Part shown: in pieces, positions 14,055-21,453 of the stretch
Position numbering within the stretch: position 1 is the first letter of the stretch
Layout of the letters: each line of letters starts with the position of its first letter
Assembly: GCA_964541075.1 (NCBI GenBank)
Contig: CAZIPZ010000045.1
Span: forward strand, 1 to 22,385
Direction: 5' to 3'
DNA from: CAZIPZ01 sp964541075
GTDB lineage: Bacteria; Acidobacteriota; Terriglobia; 20CM-2-55-15
Length of the DNA: 22,385 bases
Program-made: the position numbers and the translations under genes
Notes under the pieces: generated by a model
What the model was told of the DNA's origin: nothing
Databases searched by the model: none
Seen by the model: only the letters and a program-made list of their open reading frames with translations

Positions 14055-16286
14055 TCATTTGCCTCGCAAAGCGGGTACGAAGAAAACACCGATGGTCCCC
14101 AGAAGCGTTAGGACTGTTAGCAGACCGCCCAACTGCACTGACCGTGGGCGATAGCGAAGAGTGACCCGATGAATGCCTTGTCCGACCGGAACGCCACGCA
14201 AGAATCCGTCGACCCGGCAAACCGTGGCCGGTTCGCCGTCAACCTCAGCGATCCACCCTGGATAGAAAACCTCGCTTAAAACAAGCAATCCGGGCGCTGG
14301 GCTGTTTGTCTTGAGTTCGAGACGATTCGGCTCGTATGTGATCCATTCCACGTCTTCGACGCTCGACACAAGGTTGCTGGGACCGATGTCCAGCTCTGAT
14401 TCGACAATGGCAGTATTTCGTAAATCAAAACTTGCCTCATCCAGTCGCTTCAGAGGCCGCTCCTTAGAAGGATCTACTTCAACCTTGTAAACAATCCATG
14501 CTCGAGGAAAAGCATCTTTGTTCTCGAAAACGCTCCAAACATCGTCGCTGTATACCGGTACGCCCGCCGAAGGCTGTTGCTTGTTCCGAACAGTGTACCG
14601 GACATTCAGTAATTGGTTCATTCGCGGATGACCGAGATGATGAGCATAGTCGACTAACATCGTCGCACTCATGGCCCAAGTAACCGGGATGCCATAAGCG
14701 TTTCCGATGTTTGGCGAAGAGGGAACGTCGAAATGTACACGCGCCATCTCTTCTCTGGATTTAAAAAAATCTGCGAGCCTGCGGTCATTGACCAATTGCG
14801 ATAGATGGTCATTATTTTGTTCTTGAGCTTCAATCTTCGACTTGATTGTTTGATTGAAAGCGTAAGAATCCATTGCAACAAGCGATACGAGCAGGACGGC
14901 AGCGACATTCGATCCCCGTGTACGTTCGGCATATACGAGCAACGCGTAGGAAGCCGCTATCAGAAAAAACGAAAAATAGGTCCATTCAGGAGGGGGTGTC
15001 AGCAGGTGAAGACTTGCAGCACTTAACAGCACAGCGAAGACCGCGATGCTCCACTTCAACAAGCGGTGGAGGGTTGACAACGATAGCGAATCCCCAGATC
15101 GACGGCCGTCAAAAATCCAGTTCACACCGTACCCCGCTAGAACAGCCATCGCGAAATGTGTGAGGTATATGAACCGGCCTGGCTCACGAGCCATATCAAG
15201 GAAGGGAACGAGGTAAAGAACCCCGTGAAGAAATGAAAAAGACCCCCAGGTGTACAGATATGACAGCGTCGCCAGCAATGCGAAATACTTCACCCATCGA
15301 TTGCTCCACTGCTTCCAGATTCCGATGATCACTAGCAACAGCGGCATGACCCCAAAGTAATTGCTTGATTCATGATTGCCCGTATCGGCGCCACCAAACA
15401 GGAATGAAAAAATCGATTCGGGTCCGTATCGCGCTTCGTCGCCCAGGATGGCGTAGGGGACCTTCTGGAATGAGCGTATCGGAGAATCACCGCCGACCCA
15501 CCGAAATGCTCTTGAACCGTATTCTATTGATGGCAGCACCTGAACGGCGCCGAACAAAATTGAGATGATGACTACAATCGACAGAGTTGAAATTACCGGG
15601 ACAAAGTTTTTCCGATCCGCACCCGACCAAATTGCGAAGAGACCAAACGAGCTCACCACAATCAAGTCCATGATCGCAATGTGCAGACTTCCCGCAAGAA
15701 ACGTCATTCCAAGCGCCAACCCTGAAGCCGTAGCATTGAGCGCTTTATCAATAAACCGCTTCGCCTCAAATGCCCGAAGGAAGAAGAGTAATACGAGAGG
15801 CAGCCACGGAGCCGCATCGAGAATATTCGGCCAGCCGACCTTCAGCACAAATCCACCAGCACCGAAACACACTCCGGCGACAAGCGATGCAAGGCCGCTC
15901 AAACCTAGCCGTCTCGCAAACAAGAACGTAAGGAATGCGGCGAGCCAGTGAGAGAAAACAAAAAAGATATTGAACACGCGTTCGGACAAGAGTCCGTTGG
16001 AACCGAGAGGCGCGAGATATAAAGCGATCTTGAAGGGATAGAAGAGCCCAGTTTGCATCTCCCCGATAAAGGTATTGCCCGCAAAGCGATAAGGGTCCCA
16101 GATTGGAAGAATGCCCTTCTGGATGTACGTTGCAGCAAAGGTGTACCAGGCATAAGTCTGATTCACGACTTCCCACCCCCACAAAACCGAAAACTGTTTC
16201 GTGAAGAGGATCTTCCAGAAGGAAAAAAGGACAATGAGCGTCAGTAACAAAATCCAGCGCCAGTCCCCATTTCGGCGGCTTTCCAT
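14055..16286 (-). CDS. YfhO-like multi-pass membrane protein
   Basis: A 743-aa membrane protein of the YfhO family, which has a GT-C-glycosyltransferase-like topology. It has about a dozen hydrophobic segments. The family-type loop PIWDPYRFAGNTFIGEMQTG follows TM1. A large extracytoplasmic region from about residue 480 ends in the conserved beta-rich stretch VFYPGWIAEVDGEPATV and FLRGVPVGQGIHRVTLRYRP, then a final TM helix. YfhO of Bacillus is implicated in glycosylating lipoteichoic acid; the substrate here is unknown, perhaps cell-envelope glycans. ATG 16286 has no strong ribosome site. It stands alone between two sets of small Cys-rich genes. Confidence 0.85.
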   Translation of the reverse strand: MESRRNGDWRWILLLTLIVLFSFWKILFTKQFSVLWGWEVVNQTYAWYTFAATYIQKGILPIWDPYRFAGNTFIGEMQTGLFYPFKIALYLAPLGSNGLLSERVFNIFFVFSHWLAAFLTFLFARRLGLSGLASLVAGVCFGAGGFVLKVGWPNILDAAPWLPLVLLFFLRAFEAKRFIDKALNATASGLALGMTFLAGSLHIAIMDLIVVSSFGLFAIWSGADRKNFVPVISTLSIVVIISILFGAVQVLPSIEYGSRAFRWVGGDSPIRSFQKVPYAILGDEARYGPESIFSFLFGGADTGNHESSNYFGVMPLLLVIIGIWKQWSNRWVKYFALLATLSYLYTWGSFSFLHGVLYLVPFLDMAREPGRFIYLTHFAMAVLAGYGVNWIFDGRRSGDSLSLSTLHRLLKWSIAVFAVLLSAASLHLLTPPPEWTYFSFFLIAASYALLVYAERTRGSNVAAVLLVSLVAMDSYAFNQTIKSKIEAQEQNNDHLSQLVNDRRLADFFKSREEMARVHFDVPSSPNIGNAYGIPVTWAMSATMLVDYAHHLGHPRMNQLLNVRYTVRNKQQPSAGVPVYSDDVWSVFENKDAFPRAWIVYKVEVDPSKERPLKRLDEASFDLRNTAIVESELDIGPSNLVSSVEDVEWITYEPNRLELKTNSPAPGLLVLSEVFYPGWIAEVDGEPATVCRVDGFLRGVPVGQGIHRVTLRYRPRSVQLGGLLTVLTLLGTIGVFFVPALRGK

Positions 16287-16384
16287 GCATAGGCGTTATA
16301 GCTGAACGATAGTTGGAGAGTAAAGGCTGGAGCGCGGATGAAATTTCACGAGGGCGCAACCCTCTTTAGGCTGACGGAAGGGTT

Positions 16385-16412
16385 TGAAACGGATTAGGTT
16401 TCAGTTCTGAAA
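16385..16412. promoter_or_regulatory. Overlapping small palindromes upstream of the YfhO-like gene
   Basis: TGAAAC (16385-16390) pairs with GTTTCA (16398-16403), and TTTCAG (16399-16404) also pairs with CTGAAA (16407-16412). Three mutually inverted units within 28 nt, in the 138-nt gap between the 60-aa gene and the YfhO-like gene, could be an operator or an attenuating structure. No factor can be assigned. Confidence 0.25.
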
Positions 16413-16424
16413 GATCTCATTCCT

Positions 16425-16607
16425 CTATGCAACTTTCTTTGCGTGTCGAACAGCTATTTCATCCAGAACTTCGATGAACTCGCATACCAACGACTGGCAT
16501 GCGGCGCAGTCCGAAAGATGCTCGAAATGTTCGCCCACTAGATCGGATGATCCGCAACTATAACCCCACAACAGCATCGAAGGAACGTGCAGTTCATCAT
16601 CGCCCAT
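16425..16607 (-). CDS. Small zinc-finger (anti-sigma-like) protein, 60 aa
   Basis: A 60-aa paralog of the protein at 13751-13945. It has LWGYSCGSSDL followed by FEHLSDCAACQSL, giving C-X15-C-X2-C with His four before the pair (H-X3-C-X2-C). A helical tail (EFIEVLDEIAVRHAKKV) follows. Residues match the anti-sigma zinc motif but there is no TM or sigma-binding region. The ribosome site is weak at ATG 16607. It lies between hsp20 and the YfhO-like gene on the same strand. Function is unknown. Confidence 0.65.
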   Translation of the reverse strand: MGDDELHVPSMLLWGYSCGSSDLVGEHFEHLSDCAACQSLVCEFIEVLDEIAVRHAKKVA

Positions 16608-16738
16608 ATGATATTTGGACTGATCACACTGCCGTTGGACAGCGGACAGATTTAGATTGTTGAAAGCCAGCCCACCAGAAATGATCCGGCAGGCTGGATG
16701 TCGATTGAGTTCAGGTCGATGGAATTCAGAATGATGGA

Positions 16739-17230
16739 CTACGCGGACTGGCCATGCGATTTGAGCAATGCTGCTTCTGCAACGCTAGTGCTTACCCGGA
16801 GCAACCCATCTCGCAACTCCGCTTTAACTTTCTCCGGTTCAATTGTTTTGGGAAACGTAATCATCCGTACTGCACAGTCCCGACTCAGTTCGGAAAGATG
16901 CAGCAAAGCGCCCTCTTCCAACCTATGGCGGTAGGCATCCGCGAAAACGAGAAGTTCCGAATCGGACGCGCAAATATCGATTTGCCCCGCGTTGAAGCCC
17001 GGAACTCCGACCTGCATTACGAACTCGCCGTTCGTTTCACCGAGATCGACGCGCGGAACCCCGATCAGCTCTCTTTCGGCCTCCAGCCAATCATCCAAGT
17101 CACGGCCAAAACCGCCGCCTCTTCTTAGAAACAACTCGTAGGCACGCTGCCGGACCGGTGCAACAATCCGGTCGTATTCGGCACGCACATCGTCAACAGT
17201 AGGAACCCGCACCTTTACTGACTGACTCAT
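16739..17230 (-). CDS. Hsp20-family small heat shock protein with DUF2934-like N-terminus
   Basis: A 163-aa small heat shock protein, an ATP-independent holdase. Residues about 28-56 (RAYELFLRRGGGFGRDLDDWLEAERELIG) match the DUF2934 motif common in Acidobacteriota and Deltaproteobacteria. Residues about 58-150 are the alpha-crystallin domain, including VMQVGVPGFNAGQIDI and the hallmark AELRDGLLRV. There is no C-terminal I-X-I motif; the tail is short. GGAGGGAAAG directly precedes ATG 17230. It diverges from the rhodanese-CBS gene. Joint use in stress is suggested by context only. Confidence 0.88.
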   Translation of the reverse strand: MSQSVKVRVPTVDDVRAEYDRIVAPVRQRAYELFLRRGGGFGRDLDDWLEAERELIGVPRVDLGETNGEFVMQVGVPGFNAGQIDICASDSELLVFADAYRHRLEEGALLHLSELSRDCAVRMITFPKTIEPEKVKAELRDGLLRVSTSVAEAALLKSHGQSA

Positions 17231-17407
17231 CTTTCCCTCCGCTGCTCAGGCTTAGTGGCAACCCGACAAGTAAACAGATCGTAGCCACGGCCTGCGACAG
17301 GCGCTATCGGCGCTCATCCCTTTCCTCCGTAGGACTAACCCGGCCGCCCGGATTTCCTTGATCCCTGGCTGAAAGCGCCGGCGTCTAACTCTATATGGAG
17401 TTCGGCA

Positions 17408-18097
17408 ATGCCAATCGAGATTCGTCGTAAGGACGTGAAAACGCTCGTTGCGCAGGGCCGGGCGCAATTGGTGGACGTGCTACCGGCATCCGCATATAGA
17501 AAGGAGCATCTACGGCACGCTCTCAATATCCCGCTGGACAACATGACCGCCGAGACCACGCGGCGTCTTCGCAAGGACCAGGCCGTCATTGTCTATTCAG
17601 AGGATTATCAATGCGACCTCAGCGCACGCGCTGCTTGGCGCATGGAAAGCATGGGCTTTCAAGAAGTTTACAGATATACGCCCGGGAAGGCGGACTGGCT
17701 GGCGGCTGGTTGGGAGACGGAGGGGTCCCAGACCAACAAGGAACGAGTAGGGCGCATTGTATTGAAGGACGTACCGAAGTGCGGCCTCCGGGAGAGGATG
17801 GAAAACGTCAAGCTGCGGCGGCGCCCAAGCCAAGATTTATGCGTTGTCGTAAACGACCGGAACATCGTGATGGGCGTCATTCAGGATAAGAGTTGGGAGG
17901 CTGACCCTCAAGCTCGTGTTTCTGACGTCATGCGTCCGGGCCCCCGGACGTTTCGTCCAGATCAGGCCCCGAAGGACGTGACGAAGAACCTTCGCGGGGA
18001 TGACGAGACAGCGATTGTCACGACCTCGGACGGCGAATTGCTGGGAATATTTAGGACAGCTCACAAAAAACCCCAAAAGGTGCGTAAGGCCGCCTAG
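17408..18097 (+). CDS. Rhodanese-CBS fusion protein
   Basis: A 229-aa cytoplasmic protein. Residues about 3-105 are a rhodanese domain: QLVDVLPASAYRKEHLRHALNIP, then IVYSEDYQCDLSARAAWRM with persulfide-forming C69 and R74, and GFQEVYRYTPGKADWLAAGW. Residues about 110-222 read as a weak CBS pair (CVVVNDRNIVMGVIQ ... ARVSDVMRPGPRTFRPDQAPKD ... TAIVTTSDGELLGIFR). CBS modules sense adenylates, so the fusion may link sulfur transfer to energy state; this is inference. GGAG lies 6 nt before ATG 17408. The gap to the downstream CBS gene is 26 nt, so they probably form an operon. Confidence 0.85.
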   Translation: MPIEIRRKDVKTLVAQGRAQLVDVLPASAYRKEHLRHALNIPLDNMTAETTRRLRKDQAVIVYSEDYQCDLSARAAWRMESMGFQEVYRYTPGKADWLAAGWETEGSQTNKERVGRIVLKDVPKCGLRERMENVKLRRRPSQDLCVVVNDRNIVMGVIQDKSWEADPQARVSDVMRPGPRTFRPDQAPKDVTKNLRGDDETAIVTTSDGELLGIFRTAHKKPQKVRKAA

Positions 18098-18123
18098 GGA
18101 ATCTCTCTTGTTGGAGGGTTATT

Positions 18124-18540
18124 ATGAAGATAAAGGAAATAATGACTACGGAGGTGGAGTGCGTTTCGCCAGACACGACCCTCAAGGAACTGGCGGACAA
18201 GATGAAAAACATGGATGTCGGTTTTTTCCCGATTTGCGAGAATGATCGGCTCATCGGCGCCGCCACAGACCGGGATATTGTCATAAGAGGAGTGGCTGAA
18301 GGCTTAGACAACGAGTCGAGCGTGAGAGAAGTGATGTCGACCGAGATCTACTACGCATACGAGGATGAAAACGTCGAGGAAGTGGCTCGGAAAATGCAGG
18401 ACCGCGACGTTCGGCGTTTGCTTATCCTAAACCGTGATAAACGCCTTGCGGGAGTGGTTTCTATTGGCGACCTCTCGCAGGCAAAGGGGAAGGAAAAGCT
18501 GGTGGGCGAAACGACTCGGGATATCACGCGGGCTGCTTAG
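18124..18540 (+). CDS. Two-CBS-domain protein
   Basis: A 138-aa protein composed of two CBS domains in tandem (a Bateman module). CBS1 spans about 1-60 (MTTEVECVSPDTTLKELADKM, DRLIGAATDRDIVIRG); CBS2 about 68-125 (VMSTEIYYAYEDENVEEVARKM, RLAGVVSIGDLS). Such stand-alone proteins bind AMP/ATP or similar nucleotides and regulate partners, or act in stress responses. TTGGAGGG is a strong ribosome site 5 nt before the ATG. It follows the rhodanese-CBS gene in an apparent operon that ends at the hairpin 18546-18582. Confidence 0.92.
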   Translation: MKIKEIMTTEVECVSPDTTLKELADKMKNMDVGFFPICENDRLIGAATDRDIVIRGVAEGLDNESSVREVMSTEIYYAYEDENVEEVARKMQDRDVRRLLILNRDKRLAGVVSIGDLSQAKGKEKLVGETTRDITRAA

Positions 18541-18545
18541 AAACC

Positions 18546-18582
18546 GGCAGCGAGCAATTTCATTTGAGAATTGCCCGCTGCC
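18546..18582. repeat. Palindromic element copy 2, between convergent genes
   Basis: GGCAGCGAGCAATT (18546-18559) pairs with 18569-18582 with one A-C mismatch and a 9-nt loop. The arm sequence matches the core of the element at 12021-12099 (GGCAGTGAGCAATT), and the right flank keeps TCTACC. It lies between the CBS stop (18540) and the convergent FKBP stop (18585). There is no T-tract, so termination is less certain than for copy 1. Confidence 0.75.
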
Positions 18583-18584
18583 CT

Positions 18585-19016
18585 CTACCTATTCACCTTG
18601 AGTAACTCGACTTCAAAAGTCAGTGTGGAGTTGGCAGGAATCGCTCCAGGGATCTCTCGAGCACCGTAACCAAGATCCGGCGGTATGATGAGCTCGCGCT
18701 TTCCGCCAACCTTCATTCCCTCAACACCCTCATCCCATCCTTTAATCACCCGTCCTGCGCCGAGGGGGAAAGTGAAGGGGCGACCCTTGTCGACGGAGCT
18801 GTCAAACTTGCTACCTCTCTTGCCGTCCACATAGAGCCATCCGGTGTAGTGCACGTCGACGACTGATCCTTTTACCGCTTCATCGCCGACGCCAACCTTC
18901 ACATCTATGTATTTGAGCCCGGATTTGGTTGTATTCACTTTTGCCTGCCCTGTCTGCCCAGCTGTGATTACCGCGAAAGCCAAGATTGAGAAAACGGTTG
19001 TAAAAGTCTTCATCAT
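18585..19016 (-). CDS. Exported FKBP-type peptidyl-prolyl isomerase
   Basis: A 143-aa protein with a signal peptide (MMKTFTTVFSILAFAVITAGQ) followed by an FKBP domain: TKSGLKYIDVKVGVGDEAVKGSVVDVHYTGW, FDSSVDKGRPFTFPLGAGRVIKGWDEGVEGMKVGGKRELIIPP, LGYGAREIPGAIPANSTLTFEVELLKV. The core aromatic and Asp residues of active FKBPs (YTGW, FDSS, FPLG, VIKGWD) are intact, so catalysis is expected. The frame is open upstream to 19232, but ATG 19016 (or 19013) is preferred because the signal peptide starts there and the extension looks non-coding. It assists folding of exported proteins. It converges on the CBS gene. Confidence 0.9.
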   Translation of the reverse strand: MMKTFTTVFSILAFAVITAGQTGQAKVNTTKSGLKYIDVKVGVGDEAVKGSVVDVHYTGWLYVDGKRGSKFDSSVDKGRPFTFPLGAGRVIKGWDEGVEGMKVGGKRELIIPPDLGYGAREIPGAIPANSTLTFEVELLKVNR

Positions 19017-19242
19017 GTCAGCAAGTGTAATCGAAGAACTGCAGCTGCGTCGCATAGTTTTATTCCGATTCAGGCATACTGCGAGCGGCATCTTGTACAT
19101 CGGATTTGCACGCGTCGCATATGAAAATCGTCTGTTTTTCGTTTTCGCCGGAGACCGTGCCAGCGCCCGAATCCGGAGTTGCTCTGCAATGGGGATTGAA
19201 ACAAGAACTTTACTTCGATAAGATTCCCCCAAAAAATTGCAG

Positions 19243-19259
19243 CCGTAGGAAAACTACGG
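19243..19259 (+). promoter_or_regulatory. Hairpin in the malate synthase leader
   Basis: CCGTAG and CTACGG form a perfect 6-bp stem with a GAAAA loop, ending 18 nt before ATG 19278 and just ahead of the ribosome site GAGGTGA. GCAG/CTGT may extend the stem with one bulge. It could stabilise the leader or affect initiation. No known riboswitch is recognised. Confidence 0.3.
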
Positions 19260-19277
19260 TCTGTAGCGAGGTGATTC

Positions 19278-21179
19278 ATGGGACGAAAGTTGGAGATCCG
19301 AGCCAATCTGGAGAAAGCCTACGAAGACGTCTTCAGTAAGGAGGCGGTGGCGGCTCTGGAGGCCCTCTCTGGATTGGACGCCGACCGAAAGGCAGTTATG
19401 ACCGCTCGAATTGAGCGGCGAGCGGCGCGTGCTAGGAACAAGCAGCGGATAGCCTTCCTCGACCCAGAGGCGACTATTCCGCGCACGCAAATTAAGGTTG
19501 CTGACGCAAGATCAGGAAATTTCGTCGGCAGCGAGATTCCTGCAGACCTGCAACGGCAGTGGATTCAGGGGACGGGCCCCGCAGCGAAGCCAAATTCCCC
19601 TATAGAGTCCAGCATTCGCAATGTTGCATATGCTCTCTTGTCGGGCGCCGACGGATGGATGTTCGATGGCGAAGACGCACTAGGACAGACCGGCTCGATG
19701 TCTCTGGACAATCACCGAAATCTGAAGCTGGCTATCAATAAGGATCCGATCTTCCTGAAAGTCGCCGAACAAGTCGCCGGGGAAATGAACAAGTGGGGCA
19801 AAGAATTCTTCGGAAAGCAGATCATCGAAGACTGGAAAAAGCAGCTTAATTTTACAACGAAGATTTTTCGAGCCCGTGGACTTCACCTCGACGATCGCCA
19901 TATCCGGCATGCCAACGGCGCGAGTTTCTCGGCCTCAATATCGGACGCCACTCTTTACGTAGTCAACAATCATAAACGCCTCCTCCAGGACGGCTCATCT
20001 ATTGTGCTGTACCTGCCGAAAATTCAGACGGCTGAAGAAGCCGCTGTGTGGAACAGCATCCTCTCTGGAATTGAGCGGCAGGTTGACATCGCGGACGGAA
20101 CCATTAAGGTTTACGTACTTGTTGAGCAGATCGAGGAGTGCTTCCAGTTGATGGAGATCCGTGCGGCCCTGGGAAAACACTTCATCGGATTCAATACCGG
20201 TCGCTGGGATTACATCAACAGCGTTTCCGATGCGTTGCATTGGGATAAGGAATTCGTTAACCCGAATATCGACGTCATTTTGATGACTTACGGTTACATG
20301 AGGACCTATGAAGACCGTGTGCGGCGGGCCGTCAACACTCCCGACAAGAATGGACAATGCGCGCTGTGGCAGGGAGGAATGGAGCCCAACATTCCGGTGG
20401 GATCTGAAGCTGGCGTTGCGGCTGGAATGAAGCGCGCTGTGGCAGGAGCGGAACGCGAACAACGCGAAGGCGCCAGCGGCAAGTGGGTTGCTCACTGGAA
20501 GATGGTTCACATCGTGCGGCCTGTATGGGAGAAGGTCGGAGATGCCAACCAGCTTGGACGTAAATTCCCCCCTCTTACTTATACGGATGCAGATGCCAAC
20601 GCACTGATTCTTTTAGAAGGCGGCGCCCGCACTATTCGCGGCGCCCGCGATCTACTGAGCGTCGGACTGCAGTATGGCAACGCGTTCGGCCAAGGCCTCC
20701 AAGCCGCGGCTCTGAAGCCTGCCGACTATTTTGGCAACGATGACGTTCTCTATTTGATGGAAGACGCAGCAACCGGCGAAATTCGGCTGAGCATTCTTTG
20801 GGAATGGCTCCATAAGAGCGCCACGTTGACCGCAGACGATCCGGAGACTGGAGCGAAGGCAGGAGATCGTTTCACTACGCAGCTCTTCTCGCGACTTCTC
20901 AACGAGGAGTATGAAAAGCTGCGCAAGGCGAGCAATCGCGACGTCCATGATGTATCCAAGAACACGACTCTTCCGATCGCTCGTGAAATCGTCGAGGCGT
21001 ACGTCATGGACGAGGTCAAGCTCCCGTGGTACATCGATCTCCTCAACATCAATTTGAACAATATGGACCTTGCAGAAGCCAAGAAACGCATAAAATTGCT
21101 TGCTGACGCGTTCCGCAAGGACGGTACGAGAATCACGGAAAATTTAGATTTCGAACTGGCCTCGGAAAAAAAACAATAA
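19278..21179 (+). CDS. aceB: Malate synthase
   Basis: A 633-aa malate synthase, which condenses glyoxylate with acetyl-CoA to malate in the glyoxylate shunt. Visible family residues: MFDGEDA (128-134), the FRARGLHL loop with R200, VEQIEECFQLMEI with E283, FNTGRWDY (D311) and LMEDAATGEIRLSILWEWLH containing the likely catalytic base D496. This last motif matches isoform A rather than G. It is longer than typical MSA (about 530) and shorter than MSG (about 720) with an unusual N-terminal section and an insertion near 355-430. GAGGTGA lies 5 nt before the ATG. Isocitrate lyase is not in the window. Confidence 0.93.
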   Translation: MGRKLEIRANLEKAYEDVFSKEAVAALEALSGLDADRKAVMTARIERRAARARNKQRIAFLDPEATIPRTQIKVADARSGNFVGSEIPADLQRQWIQGTGPAAKPNSPIESSIRNVAYALLSGADGWMFDGEDALGQTGSMSLDNHRNLKLAINKDPIFLKVAEQVAGEMNKWGKEFFGKQIIEDWKKQLNFTTKIFRARGLHLDDRHIRHANGASFSASISDATLYVVNNHKRLLQDGSSIVLYLPKIQTAEEAAVWNSILSGIERQVDIADGTIKVYVLVEQIEECFQLMEIRAALGKHFIGFNTGRWDYINSVSDALHWDKEFVNPNIDVILMTYGYMRTYEDRVRRAVNTPDKNGQCALWQGGMEPNIPVGSEAGVAAGMKRAVAGAEREQREGASGKWVAHWKMVHIVRPVWEKVGDANQLGRKFPPLTYTDADANALILLEGGARTIRGARDLLSVGLQYGNAFGQGLQAAALKPADYFGNDDVLYLMEDAATGEIRLSILWEWLHKSATLTADDPETGAKAGDRFTTQLFSRLLNEEYEKLRKASNRDVHDVSKNTTLPIAREIVEAYVMDEVKLPWYIDLLNINLNNMDLAEAKKRIKLLADAFRKDGTRITENLDFELASEKKQ

Positions 21180-21292
21180 GAGCCAAGGGCGCAGGCGTGT
21201 GAAATGAAGAGACCGTCTGCGTCTTCAGTTCATTTGCGCGATAAGACGCGCTCCAAATCGCCGCGGCGGCAACTGTTGCTTCCTCTAGGCAA

Positions 21293-21321
21293 TTGACACG
21301 GTTCGCGGACACCCGCAAAAT
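21293..21321 (+). promoter_or_regulatory. Sigma-70-type promoter of tRNA-Leu
   Basis: A perfect -35 TTGACA (21293-21298), 17-bp spacer and -10-like CAAAAT (21316-21321) sit just ahead of the tRNA, predicting transcription start about 10 nt before the mature 5' end. Confidence 0.55.
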
Positions 21322-21337
21322 CAAAGTGCATTCCAGC

Positions 21338-21419
21338 GCGAAAGTGGCGGAATTGGCAGACGCGCTAGACTTAGGATCTAGTGGGTTACCCCGTGGGGGT
21401 TCGAGTCCCCCCTTTCGCA
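21338..21419 (+). tRNA. tRNA-Leu (UAG anticodon)
   Basis: An 82-nt class II tRNA. The acceptor stem GCGAAAG pairs with CTTTCGC, followed by discriminator A. The D-loop region GGCGGAATTGGCAGACGC is typical for Leu. The anticodon stem CTAGA/TCTAG encloses loop CTTAGGA, with TAG at 21372-21374. A short variable arm and the T arm GGGGGTTCGAGTCCCCC follow. CCA is not encoded. It sits 34 nt upstream of trigger factor; a long minus-strand frame across it is a shadow. Confidence 0.97.
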
Positions 21420-21453
21420 TGCAACAACCAACGGATCACTCCACTCAAGAATA

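Noticed and set aside
16650..16700. CCAGCC/GGCTGG inverted repeat as terminator after hsp20
   Set aside because: Only six pairs with a 19-nt loop and no T-tract.
19017..19232. N-terminal extension of the FKBP protein from ATG 19232
   Set aside because: The signal peptide begins at 19016; a 72-residue leader ahead of it would be abnormal.
21133..21420. 95-codon minus-strand frame across the tRNA-Leu
   Set aside because: It starts within the tRNA, giving the typical false peptide read from antisense tRNA-Leu.
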